From positions 1,860,001 to 1,924,000 of the forward strand of contig NZ_CP089932.1 of assembly GCF_021365465.1 (NCBI RefSeq): a DNA stretch of 64,000 nucleotides. Direction: 5' to 3'. This DNA comes from Erwinia tracheiphila. Its GTDB lineage: Bacteria > Pseudomonadota > Gammaproteobacteria > Enterobacterales > Enterobacteriaceae. The notes under the pieces are model-generated. The model did not search any database, was not told the origin of the DNA, and worked only from the letters and a program-made list of their open reading frames with translations. Positions 7,411 through 15,781 of this stretch are shown here, in pieces. The translations under genes were made by a program, and so were the position numbers. Positions within the stretch are counted from its first letter, which is position 1; each line of letters starts with the position of its first letter.

Positions 7411-7701
7411 GGCTCGTCACGGCGGCTCAACCGGTCTGTTTTCAGCCCGGGCGCTTCGTCGCCTTTGTTCGGGCAGAGTCCGGGTTTTTGCCCCGGGTGC
7501 CCCGTCTGAAGAGCACCGGGTGTGCCCGCCACCAGTTTGATGTCATGCCTGTTTGCTGCTGCGACGACCCGTGACAGAGGAAGCACGCCAGCATCTGTCA
7601 TCAGACTGCGCTTTACGCCCTGTTTCCCTTTACTGCCTGCCATACTTTGCCCTCAGATATTACCGTGATGCATTATACGATAACGCCTTTTGGGACAGGC
7701 T
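7411..7701 (-). mobile_element. Internally deleted IS5/IS427-type element fragment
   Basis: The right end (GGGACAGGCT then CTAA at about 7691-7705) is the terminal sequence of the same IS type found at 50539-51395. Inside, the transposase start is joined directly to the middle: MAGSKGKQGVKRS here against MAGGKGQISDE and, about 130 residues later, the GKQGVKRS-equivalent sequence in the longer copy. The joint falls at a shared GG, so it is a microhomology deletion. It has no coding capacity for a working transposase. Confidence 0.65.
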
Positions 7702-7720
7702 CTAAGGCGCGTGTCCACTA

Positions 7721-7909
7721 TTGGTGGGTAAGATAAAATTTCATCAGCCTGCACGGGGGCTCGAATGGTTTGAATTTCCTATACGTCAAGAAGTGGTATT
7801 CAAGACCCTCCCGGAACCTGATAGCAAAGTGCGATTTGATAGCCTGCGGAATATTTATGTATTCACTTGCCCCACATTTTTACATCGCGTTAGCGGTGAT
7901 GAGTTATAG
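7721..7909 (+). CDS. Hypothetical small ORF, 62 aa
   Basis: This short plus-strand frame lies between IS debris and the flavoprotein gene. No family is recognised and no clear ribosome binding site is visible. It may be a fragment of a larger gene cut by the IS to its left. Existence as a gene is doubtful. Confidence 0.2.
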   Translation: MVGKIKFHQPARGLEWFEFPIRQEVVFKTLPEPDSKVRFDSLRNIYVFTCPTFLHRVSGDEL

Positions 7910-8154
7910 ATGATGTAAGTATTCCTTAGTCAACATCAGTAATGCACACAAAAGCTAATGGATTAAATGGAAGATAAAACACTTAAATTTAAAGATTACA
8001 TATTCATTAGTTCTTGTGTCGAAATTAATAAGCATAAAAATCATGATCTTAACATTATTTAAATTTTATCTAAACATTTATTAAAATTTGTTTACATTTT
8101 TTCTACATTGAGGTTGTATAAGATTCCTAAATAATTAAAAAGGAATAACTGGCC

Positions 8155-9603
8155 ATGTACGATGTTGCCATTGTTGGACTTGGCGCAACAGGCGTAAGCC
8201 TGCTCAGTCAGATTCAGGATGAAATATATAAAGTCAGGACAGTGAAACCTCGTATTGCTGTTTTTAATCCTCCCTGCAGTTTCGCTAAGGGCAAAGCGTT
8301 TGGTGATGCCGATGCCGTGCATAAAGTGAATACCCCTCCGGCAGTGATGGCGGTAACGTCGACAGAGCCTGAACAGTTCATTCACTGGATGTATTCGGCC
8401 TTCAGTACACATGAGCAATGGCCATCTCGTCTAAAATACTCAGATTTTATCAGTCAAACCTACCGTGATATCAGGCATGCAGGGATACTTCACATAGATG
8501 AGTGGCGAAACAGCGTAACGGAAATGTGCCGGAATGCCGGTGGATTTGCATTAAAAGATGATAAAGGTGATGTCATTTATGCCCGAAAAGTAGTGATGTG
8601 TCTGGGGTCACTGGCTGCGGATATTTTTCCTGATTTTAAAAGCCACCACGGCTTTATTACACACTATACGCAATTTGATCAGTTTTCAGAAAAGCCGTTG
8701 CTCATTGCCGGAAGCGGACTTACCGCCATTGATGCATTCCGCTATGCACGCAGTAAAAGCCCCGTCGATATTCATCTTTACTCCCGCAGTGGCTACGCTC
8801 CTACCTGCCTGACGACGCGGAATACTTACATTCCGGTTCATCTGACGTGGCGTAATCTTATAGCTGCCAGTGCGGGATCAGACGATGTCCTCAGCGTCTT
8901 CTTGTGCCTGCTTCGCCGGGAATTTAATCTGCTTCTCCAGCACTGCGAGTTCAGACCTGCAATGAAATTGCTACGTGAGGGAAGACAGGTGGACTATTTT
9001 CGTTTACTGCTGTCACGGGCTGAGAAGGGAGACCTTCCCTGGCAGGATGTCCTAGTTTCAACAAGACCCTACATGCATAAATTATGGATTGCATTCACCC
9101 CCGGACAGAAGCAGCGGTTTATGAAAATGTATGGTGCCGTGTGGGCGGCATGGCAGCATCCGGTTCCACAGGAAGTTTATAGTGAACTACTGGAAGCCTC
9201 TGCCGCAGGAAAGCTCAAATTTCATCAGGCCCTGTCTTCTCCAGAGTGTGAGGGGGGGTTATTCCTGTTGAAAACCAGGTCTCAGATGCTCTCATTCACG
9301 CGTCTGTGGGATGCAACAGGGGGGCGGCTGCATATTGAATCCATGGAGCATCCTCTGTTGCGTCACCTGCTGAACCAGCAGTTGATTGAGGGGCATCCGT
9401 GTGGAGGAATCGATACCGATCCTCTCACTTGCCAGTGCAGAGTTAATAACCGCAATGTTCCGGGTCTTTATAATATTGGTCCACTCAGCAAAGGAAGCCT
9501 CTTCTCGACGAATTCCATCTGGTTCAATGCGCGGTGCACTGAAAGCTGGGCAAAGAAGTGGGCTGTCGAGTTTTGCGAAAACGTTGTTAAGGAAACACTT
9601 TGA
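8155..9603 (+). CDS. COG4529-type FAD/NAD(P)-binding protein
   Basis: This 482-residue flavoprotein has an N-terminal dinucleotide fold (AIVGLGATG) and a second nucleotide motif IAGSGLTAIDA. A KGKAFGDADAVHKVN segment resembles the conserved GxAY...N region of YdhS-like proteins (NAD_binding_9). The substrate is unknown. A purine-rich Shine-Dalgarno (AAGGAA) precedes ATG 8155. Its stop overlaps a TTG start of an AEC transporter gene (TTGA), so the two probably form an operon that oxidises and exports or imports one small molecule. It lies on the far side of IS debris from the hydrazine operon, so a link is only speculative. Confidence 0.72.
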   Translation: MYDVAIVGLGATGVSLLSQIQDEIYKVRTVKPRIAVFNPPCSFAKGKAFGDADAVHKVNTPPAVMAVTSTEPEQFIHWMYSAFSTHEQWPSRLKYSDFISQTYRDIRHAGILHIDEWRNSVTEMCRNAGGFALKDDKGDVIYARKVVMCLGSLAADIFPDFKSHHGFITHYTQFDQFSEKPLLIAGSGLTAIDAFRYARSKSPVDIHLYSRSGYAPTCLTTRNTYIPVHLTWRNLIAASAGSDDVLSVFLCLLRREFNLLLQHCEFRPAMKLLREGRQVDYFRLLLSRAEKGDLPWQDVLVSTRPYMHKLWIAFTPGQKQRFMKMYGAVWAAWQHPVPQEVYSELLEASAAGKLKFHQALSSPECEGGLFLLKTRSQMLSFTRLWDATGGRLHIESMEHPLLRHLLNQQLIEGHPCGGIDTDPLTCQCRVNNRNVPGLYNIGPLSKGSLFSTNSIWFNARCTESWAKKWAVEFCENVVKETL

Positions 9604-10486
9604 CAATATTTGTACCGTTAATTTATCTTTTTGCCGGCTGGCTGGCTGGCTGGCTGGCAAAACGGCTTGGAATTTTAAAACAACTGCCTCATTGATTTTA
9701 ACGCGCGTGGCAATTCCGGTTGTCATCACCTTTAACATAGCCACGCGCTCTGGCAGCATGAGTACCATTATCATCGTGACGGCCATCAGTATGCTCGTAA
9801 TGCTGATGGTGTCCAGGTATGTTCTTCGTGATCCTGTTAAAAGCCTGTGCTTCAGTTACCTGAATATAGGATGGCTGGGGCTGCCGATGGCAACAGCCCT
9901 GTTTGGCAATGAAGCCGCAACCATTGTTATCGCTGCCTACGTGGGTAGCTCTATCGTGGGCAACTCGGTCGGTGCTGCTATGCTCTCCGGTCACCGGTTT
10001 AATCTGTTCAAATTAGCGCAGACTCCGCCTGTGTTGGCACTGATTGTTGGGGCTGCGCTCATTCCATTCAGCCAACAGTTACCTCTGTGGTTTGACGGTC
10101 TTTATAATGTCGCGAAGTTCCTTATGAGCTTTCTTGGCATGGCGGTGCTTGGAATATGGCTGTCAAAAACTGAGCTAACGCTAAAAGATCTCCGACAGGA
10201 AATTCACCCGTATATGTTTAAATCAGCTGTGATGTTGATTCTGATCTCGCTGATATTATGGCTTGCCAGAACGTTAGACTTCAGACTGGTAACAGACAAT
10301 TTCGCGACGCTTTATCTCTTTTGCTTTCTCCCTCCGGCAGCGAATATCATCGTTCTTGAAACACATTATCTGGGGACTGGTCGGTCGGCCAAGATCATAA
10401 CCTGTGGAACCTGCATCAGTATTATAGCAATAGGCTTATTTGCAGCAGCTATCGCTATAAGCAGAACGATGGGCCTCGTCTCCTGA
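9600..10486 (+). pseudogene. AEC-family (auxin efflux carrier-like) transporter, frameshifted
   Basis: From TTG 9600 the frame reads TIFVPLIYLFAGWLAG, a first membrane helix, and stops at 9693-9695. The rest (ILTRVAIPVVITFNIA onward, about eight further helices) continues in another frame to 10486. One missing base near 9694 (CATTGATT instead of CATTGGATT) would restore LPHWILTRVAIP. The first helix is partly encoded by a tetranucleotide repeat of GGCT (9636-9658). Gaining one unit would also give an open frame, so reversible switching is a formal alternative to simple decay. AEC proteins move small organic anions. Coupled to the flavoprotein by a 4-base overlap. Confidence 0.7.
9636..9658 (+). 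repeat. GGCT tetranucleotide repeat, 5.75 units
   Basis: Five full GGCT units plus GGC lie inside the 5' end of the AEC transporter gene. Tetranucleotide tracts in coding starts can cause slipped-strand phase variation. Here a gain of one unit would connect the TTG start with the long downstream frame. Confidence 0.75.
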
Positions 10487-10580
10487 GGTTACACTGTCCC
10501 ATTCCAGGAAGTGATTTGAACAGTTCTGCATCCGGAAGCGTATCGAATAAGGATTCAATACGCTCGTCGTAGGTTCTGAT
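10487..10580 (-). pseudogene. IS110-family transposase fragment
   Basis: The minus-strand translation gives YDERIESLFDTLPDAELFKS followed by LPGMGQC, resembling the start of the C-terminal transposase domain of IS110-type proteins. It is under 100 bp and joined directly to an IS6-type remnant. It has no function. Confidence 0.45.
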
Positions 10581-10589
10581 TGCCGTGAT

Positions 10590-10885
10590 AACATTCAATG
10601 ACGTTATTCAGGCTCTTAATCTGTCGGTGTTCAACATCGGGCGGACACCGGCCCTCCCGTTTCAGTCACGCCAGCGCCCGGCCATAAGTGGGAGCCTTAT
10701 CTGTGTTGATGAGACAGGGGGCCTGCCAGCCTTTCACGTTATTTAAAATCTTCCCGGGAAAACGATATGCCGCTTTGCTGTTACGACGCTAAGAGAGATA
10801 AAAATCGATGGTGCGTCCTTTGCTGTCAACAGCCCGGCACAGGTAAGTCCATCTGCCGTTAACTGTGATATAAGTTTCACTGGGG
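10590..10885 (-). pseudogene. IS6-family transposase fragment
   Basis: Minus-strand translation shows TYITVNGRWTYLCRAVDSKG, then FYLS, a stop, RRNSKAA, and INTDKAPTYGRALA. These are typical IS6/IS26-type DDE segments. At least two in-frame stops are present and both ends are missing, so it is dead. Confidence 0.65.
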
Positions 10886-10961
10886 TGCAAGAACGAAGCA
10901 GCCTGGATTGCCATTTTGCTTGAGTCTGCCAGCAATGAATCCTTTATCCGGAGGTGCATTA

Positions 10962-11600
10962 ATGCGTTCCGATAATGTGGTAGTAAAAGAGAGCGGTATT
11001 GATAACGATGAGATAAATAATCAGGACGACAGAATATTTCCGGTTTTCTTTATGTTTATCTCGCTTGTCAACCTGATTTTTTGTCTTGGTTTTATCTTTT
11101 TTATCGATCTGAAAATTGCTTTTATGATTGCGTTGTCGTGTTACCTGTTAATCGTTGCTCTTGAACTGAAGCATGACATCAGGTCACCTGTCTCGATCTT
11201 TATGCTGATGATGTATGTGGTATTAACAATATTGTCATGGTTCGACGTTTATATCGGTCATCGCACTGGGATTATTATATTTACTTCGCTGGCGCTGCTG
11301 GTTGGAGGGTTTTTACTTTTACTGGCGAATAAACCATTTACAGCATTCTACTCTACCGGGCGGGGATTGCAATCGCTGCACTACACCAATTCTGCCCTGT
11401 GGTTGCTGGCGTATCTGCTGTCACTCTTTTTCAGTATCTGGTTTGTTCCGGAAATTGAATTTATCCTGGTTCCCTACGCGGTCTGCATTACGGCTGGCGT
11501 GGTCACTATATTGTTGAGCCTGGTGTGGTTTGGCAATGCCAATATCAGAAAAGACGCCTTTTCTATCAATAATTTTGATTTCAAAAGAATCAGGTCGTGA
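10962..11600 (+). CDS. Multi-span membrane protein, C-terminus cut by IS1 copy B
   Basis: ATG 10962 follows a strong GGAGGT and is preferred over upstream frames. The product, about 212 residues, has about six hydrophobic helices (for example FPVFFMFISLVNLIFCLGF). The last two codons and the stop come from the IS1 end at 11593, so the native C-terminus is missing or replaced. No family is recognised. The IS1 copy lacks a target duplication, so the missing part was probably lost by a rearrangement and is not on the other side of the IS. Confidence 0.55.
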   Translation: MRSDNVVVKESGIDNDEINNQDDRIFPVFFMFISLVNLIFCLGFIFFIDLKIAFMIALSCYLLIVALELKHDIRSPVSIFMLMMYVVLTILSWFDVYIGHRTGIIIFTSLALLVGGFLLLLANKPFTAFYSTGRGLQSLHYTNSALWLLAYLLSLFFSIWFVPEIEFILVPYAVCITAGVVTILLSLVWFGNANIRKDAFSINNFDFKRIRS

Positions 11601-11645
11601 CGCAGACTTGCTGATCACGTATGCTTTGCGATTTGGATGTAACAT

Positions 11646-11735
11646 ATGGCTAAAGTTGATGTCGTCTGCCCTCAGTGCAATGAAACTCATGCTGTACGAT
11701 GTAACGGACATTCAGCATCCGGTGCCCAACGTTAG
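11646..11735 (+). pseudogene. insA: IS1 insA with nonsense mutation (copy B)
   Basis: The frame begins normally (MAKVDVVCPQCNETH) but codon 30 is TAG (11733-11735), where copy A has TAC for Tyr. This removes most of InsA and the route to InsAB', so copy B should not transpose on its own. The ends could still be moved by transposase from other copies. Confidence 0.85.
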
Positions 11736-11839
11736 ATCTGCAAGCATTGTTCAAAGACCTTTCTGCTCAACTTTAGCTACTCCGGTGCCAAACCAGACAC
11801 ACACCAGACCATTGTTAATATGGCCATGAATGGTTACGG

Positions 11840-12343
11840 ATGTCGCGATACCGCACGGGTTCTCGGTATCAGCCTCAATACGGTTCTGCGGCACGTAAAA
11901 AAATTTCGCCAAAGCAGGTAGCTGAGAATATCGACCCCGAAACGGAGGTTGTTATCTGCTGTGAAGCCGGTGAACAATGGTCTTACGTGCGGTGTAAAAG
12001 CAATCCCCGGTGGTTGTTCTATGCTTATGACCGTATCCGCAAACGTGCTCTGGCCCACGTCTTCGGCCCGAGAAATGCCCCGACCCTGCGACGATTGCTG
12101 GCCCTGTTAAGCAAATTTAACCTTGCCTTTTATATGACAGATGCCTGGCCGGTTTATAAAGTTCTGTTAAGTGCAACAGGCCACGTGGTGAGCAAGAAAT
12201 ATACCCAACGGACAGAACGGCATAATCTTAATCTTCGCACACATATCAAACGACTGACCCGCAGAACAATTTGCTTTTCGAAGTCAGAGGAAATGCACGA
12301 TAAGATCATCGGTTGGTATCTTACTCTTCATCATTATCAATAA
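11840..12343 (+). CDS. insB: IS1 InsB frame, copy B
   Basis: The catalytic frame is intact and nearly identical to copies A and C (YMTDAWPVYK region present). Because insA is interrupted upstream, the normal InsAB' fusion cannot be made from this copy. The A7 slip tract is still present. Confidence 0.75.
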   Translation: MSRYRTGSRYQPQYGSAARKKISPKQVAENIDPETEVVICCEAGEQWSYVRCKSNPRWLFYAYDRIRKRALAHVFGPRNAPTLRRLLALLSKFNLAFYMTDAWPVYKVLLSATGHVVSKKYTQRTERHNLNLRTHIKRLTRRTICFSKSEEMHDKIIGWYLTLHHYQ

Positions 12344-12358
12344 ATCTGCGTCACGACC

Positions 12359-12669
12359 CTTTTTTGTAGAAGCTTTAACACTTCAAGGTTATCACCCTCG
12401 ATCATCAGATTCTTGGTGTTATCCCAATCAACGCTTTCATCTTTACATGGGCGTAAGGTGCCACGGGAAGGGGTAAGAGCAAGCTGACGAGCCTGACGCT
12501 TACCATGCCAGTTCAGGCCATAGCGTTCTTCTTTTTCGTCTACATTTTCACCCAAAAGATGTTTTAAAACGTCAAAATCAATGCCGTTTTCATTAAAGGC
12601 TTCAGGAAACAAAGAGTTAAGTTTGCTGATATTATCTTCAGTGATATTCATTGATTGTAGTTCTGTCAT
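12359..12669 (-). pseudogene. Type III restriction-modification methyltransferase (mod), N-terminal fragment
   Basis: Starting at ATG 12669, the frame encodes the N-terminal region typical of type III Mod proteins, including KNLMIEGDNLEVLKLLQK just ahead of where the methyltransferase catalytic DPPY motif should come. IS1 copy B replaces everything after that point. The methyltransferase domain and the partner res gene are absent from the window. It was probably cargo of the integrative element whose integrase lies at 14183-15350. Confidence 0.72.
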
Positions 12670-12867
12670 ATCAGAAGTTATTTTTTTTCATAAAAAGTAT
12701 CCGTCATGAGGTCACGGGAAAGCAGTGTCCGAAATTGGTAAGCATTTTACGGTATGAAGTGATAGCCATCAACCAGTGGTGGTTATTCAAATACATTCAA
12801 AACAAAGGGTTACATGCGGTTATGTGATGGGTTATCAAGCAGTTAGCCGTAATTTTCTAACTCAAAG

Positions 12868-12981
12868 TGTTCACCTCTGGGCAAACTCAAACGGTCTGAC
12901 CATACCGTTGATGTTGGCATCAAGGAAATCAGCCTACCACTGCAACATCAGGCGGCGCTGGTCAGGGTGCCTGGCTTTATG
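12868..12981 (-). pseudogene. Integrase 3' end, separated from its gene by the IS481-family element
   Basis: Minus-strand translation reads HKARHPDQRRLMLQW, a stop, ADFLDANINGMVRPFEFA. This matches the C-terminus of the second integrase (QRRLMLQWWADFLDANKNS). It is the continuation of the integrase at 14183-15350, displaced by the 1201-bp IS. The internal TAG in place of a Trp codon shows further decay. Confidence 0.8.
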
Positions 12982-14182
12982 TGTATTAGTCGCGACTTGA
13001 TCTGACACTGGACCTTGAAAGGTTGAGAGTTACCGGTTTTGATATGGGTGTCTAATCCTTAAACAAAACGCGAGGTAACTCTCATGATTCATACTAACAA
13101 TCCCATCATCAAACACAAAGCCGGCCTGCTCAATCTCGCCGAAGAACTCGGTAACGTATCAAAAGCCTGCAAGATCATGGGCGTGTCACGCGACACGTTT
13201 TACCGTTATCAGGAACTGGCTGCTGAAGGCGGCATCGATGCGCTGATTAACCAGAACCGCCGCGTCCCCAACCTGAAGAACCGCGCCGACGAAGCCACTG
13301 AACGCGCTGTTGTTGAATATGCCGTTGAGTTCCCGGCCCACGGGCAACACCGGACCAGTAATGAGCTGCGTAAAAAAGGCGTGTTTATCTCCGGTAGCGG
13401 CGTGCGCTCCATCTGGCAACGGCACGACCTGGAGAACTTCCGTAAACGCCTGAAGGCACTTGAGGAAAAGGTCGCCAGAGAAGGCATCGTGCTTACCGAC
13501 GCTCAAATCGCAGCGCTGGAGAAGAAGGCCCACGATGACGAGGCCAGCGGAGAAATCGAAACTGCTCACCCGGGTTATCTCGGGTCGCAGGACACCTTCT
13601 ACGTGGGCAATCTGAAAGGTGTGGGTCGTATCTACCAGCAGACGTTCGTGGATACGTACTCGAAAGTGGCACACTGCAAGCTGTATACGAGTAAAACGCC
13701 GATCACCGCCGCAGACCTGCTCAATGATCGCGTACTGCCGTTCTACGAGGCTCAGGGACTGCCGATGCTGAGGATCCTGACCGACAGGGGAACGGAGTAC
13801 TGTGGTAAGGTGGAGCAGCATGATTACCAGCTGTATCTGGCCATCAACGATATCGACCATACAAAAACGAAGGCGATGTCTCCGCAGACGAACGGCATCT
13901 GCGAGCGCTTCCATAAAACTATTTTGCAGGATTTTTATCAGGTTACGTTCCGTAAGAAGTTATACGAAGACCTGGAGAGCCTGCAAACGGATCTGGACAA
14001 CGGGTTGTGGCATTACAATAATGAGCGAACTCATCAGGGAAAAATGTGCTGCGGGCGTACGCCAATGGCCACGTTACTTGATGGTAAACGAGTCTGGGCA
14101 GAAAAAAATCTGAACCAGATGTAATCTGACAGACACCTGTATAAATAACCGGTAACTGTCAGATCAGGTCTGAGCTAGTACA
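12982..14182 (+). mobile_element. IS481-family element, copy 1 (1201 bp)
   Basis: The ends are TGTATTAGTCGCGACTTGAT and, inverted, TGTACTAGCTCAGACCTGAT, i.e. imperfect terminal repeats with TGT...ACA. It contains one transposase gene. A second copy of identical length is at 17658-18858. The 7-bp target duplication is exact. Confidence 0.9.
13084..14124 (+). CDS. IS481-family DDE transposase, copy 1
   Basis: This 346-residue protein has an N-terminal helix-turn-helix (ELGNVSKACKIMGVSRDTFY) and an integrase-core DDE domain. The core includes the DTYSKVAHCKLY and LTDRGTEYCG segments and a final acid near NGICERFHKTILQ. The frame is intact, so it may be active. It differs from copy 2 at only a few residues (for example AAEGG against AEEGG). 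It is inserted in the opposite orientation to the integrase it disrupts. Confidence 0.9.
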   Translation: MIHTNNPIIKHKAGLLNLAEELGNVSKACKIMGVSRDTFYRYQELAAEGGIDALINQNRRVPNLKNRADEATERAVVEYAVEFPAHGQHRTSNELRKKGVFISGSGVRSIWQRHDLENFRKRLKALEEKVAREGIVLTDAQIAALEKKAHDDEASGEIETAHPGYLGSQDTFYVGNLKGVGRIYQQTFVDTYSKVAHCKLYTSKTPITAADLLNDRVLPFYEAQGLPMLRILTDRGTEYCGKVEQHDYQLYLAINDIDHTKTKAMSPQTNGICERFHKTILQDFYQVTFRKKLYEDLESLQTDLDNGLWHYNNERTHQGKMCCGRTPMATLLDGKRVWAEKNLNQM

Positions 14183-15350
14183 CTTTATGGGTATAAGCTG
14201 CACGGACACTGTTGCTTTCCTTATGGCTCATCTGAAGCTCTACAGCGTCTTCTGACCATAGCCCGGACTCAATTAAGGCAACTACATCCAGTGTTCGGAA
14301 ACCGTGTCCACAGATGTCCTGCTTCGTGTCATAGCCCATATTGCGAAGCGCTTTGTTGATGGTGTTTTCACTCATGGGCTTAAACGAGTCATAACAGCCA
14401 GTAAAGATTAATCCGTCATCATGACCTTCTTCATAAGTCAGTTGTCGGATCTCTTTCAATATCTTCATGGCCTGCTTACAAAGGGGAACGAAGTGCTTAC
14501 GCTTCATTTTGGCCCCACGAGTCGAATGTTTGACGTTTTCAATTGCTTCCCGCTGTTCGGGTATCACCCATAACTTACTTTTGACATCAATTTCAGACCA
14601 GCGAGCGAAACGTAGTTCACTGGAACGAATGAAAATCATCAGATTGAGCTGAATAGCCAGTATGGTTAACCTGCGACCTTTGTATCCGGCAATTTTTTTC
14701 AGTAGTTGGGGTATTTCTTCCAGTTCCAGCGCAGGGCGGTGTTCAGTATGAGGTTTCTGAACAGCACCTTCCATATCATAGGCTGGGTTATGGCGTATCA
14801 GTTTTTGCTGTACGGCATGACGGAGGATCGCGGTAATATATTGCTGAATGCGCATGGCGACTTCAAGATAACCAAGAGCCTCCACCTTTTTCACCGGAAC
14901 CAGCAGATTACCCGTATCCAGTTCGGCAACATCTTTATCTCCAGTCGCCGGGAAGACATAGGTTTCAAGGCGCTTCCATACGGAATCACCATAATCTTCT
15001 GACCATTTTGTTTTCGTGGAGAACCAAGCTTTAGCTACAATACTGAAAGAGCGTGTCTTATCACGCTTGGCCTTTAGTTCTTTAACTTCGGCTTGTTTCC
15101 TGGCGTTAGGATCAATGCCCTGAGCAAGAAGCCTTCTGGCCTCATCACGCCGTTGTCTCGCATCAGCAAGTGAAACAGCAGGGTAGACACCGATGGAGAA
15201 GATTTTTTGCTTTCCTTCGAAGCGATAAGCCATCTGCCAGTATTTGTAACCCTTCGGGGTAACGCGAAGGAACATACCAAAGCCGTCGGTCAGCTTGTAT
15301 TCCTTCTCGAGGGGTTTTGCATTTTTTGCTTTACTATCAGTCAGTGACAT
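14175..15350 (-). pseudogene. P4-type tyrosine integrase 1, C-terminus disrupted
   Basis: This site-specific recombinase of the P4/tRNA-island type (MSLTDSKAKNAKPLEKEY start, arm-binding domain, then catalytic core) has the RSSELRFARW Arg region and HGFRTLD. The catalytic Tyr lies in RAAYTHK just before the IS481 insertion at 14183; the last codons to 14175 come from the IS. The native tail is at 12868-12981. It lies next to an att-like copy of the tRNA-Asn 3' end at 15528-15551, as expected for an element inserted at that tRNA. Confidence 0.88.
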
Positions 15351-15489
15351 GCCCTCCCCTCGTTTGTTGGTAAAAGCGCAATCGAACTACCATTACCAAC
15401 ATATTTACCAGCAAATGGGTATGGCTTCGAGTGGTTTTTGGTGAACGAGGGTGAATGACTGAAGAGAGATAACCAACGGATAGAAATGA

Positions 15490-15551
15490 AGAAAGCAGAC
15501 GTTAGTGAACGTCTGCTTTCTTGAATATGGCTCCTCTGACTGGACTCGAAC
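15490..15551. other. Attachment-site repeat (tRNA-Asn 3' end copy) between tandem elements
   Basis: Bases 15528-15551 (TGGCTCCTCTGACTGGACTC and GAAC) repeat exactly the 3' 24 bases of the tRNA-Asn gene at 22093-22116. A terminator-like hairpin precedes the repeat (GCAGACGTT/AACGTCTGC, 15495-15516), parallel to the hairpin at 22057-22084. Beyond base 15551 the similarity ends, so this is an att scar, not a tRNA gene. Confidence 0.85.
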
Positions 15552-15781
15552 TTCATCTGTAACTCCTTCTGTTATTGGGTTTTAAAAAGTTAACTGACTT
15601 TTTACCAGCATTTTTACCAACATTATTTAATCTGTATGGGTGAAAAGTCAATAATATTCAATTATTTATCTCATTTTACGTCAGTAGACATCACAAGAAT
15701 TGTTACCTAAGAAAATCAAACCTGTCAACTTTTGGAAACCGCTATCGTATAGTAACAGCCTGTTTATAAGAGGGATTACTG

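Larger units (their letters stand above)
11593..12358 (+). mobile_element. IS1-family element, copy B (766 bp, no TSD)
   Basis: The ends GGTCGTGACG and CGTCACGACC and the length equal those of copy A. The flanks differ (AAGAATCA on the left, CTTTTTTG on the right), so no target duplication exists. It joins a truncated membrane protein gene to a truncated restriction-modification gene. This is the footprint of an IS-mediated deletion or inversion. Confidence 0.9.
12975..14189. repeat. 7-bp target duplication CTTTATG around IS481 copy 1
   Basis: CTTTATG is found at 12975-12981 and 14183-14189, exactly abutting the element ends. It defines both ends and shows insertion into an integrase gene. 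Confidence 0.88.

Noticed and set aside
9386..9602. N-terminal extension of the AEC frame back to 9386
   Set aside because: It lies inside the flavoprotein gene in another frame and does not look like a membrane protein.
13186..13914. 242-codon minus-strand frame
   Set aside because: Shadow of the IS481-family transposase; the same shadow occurs in copy 2.
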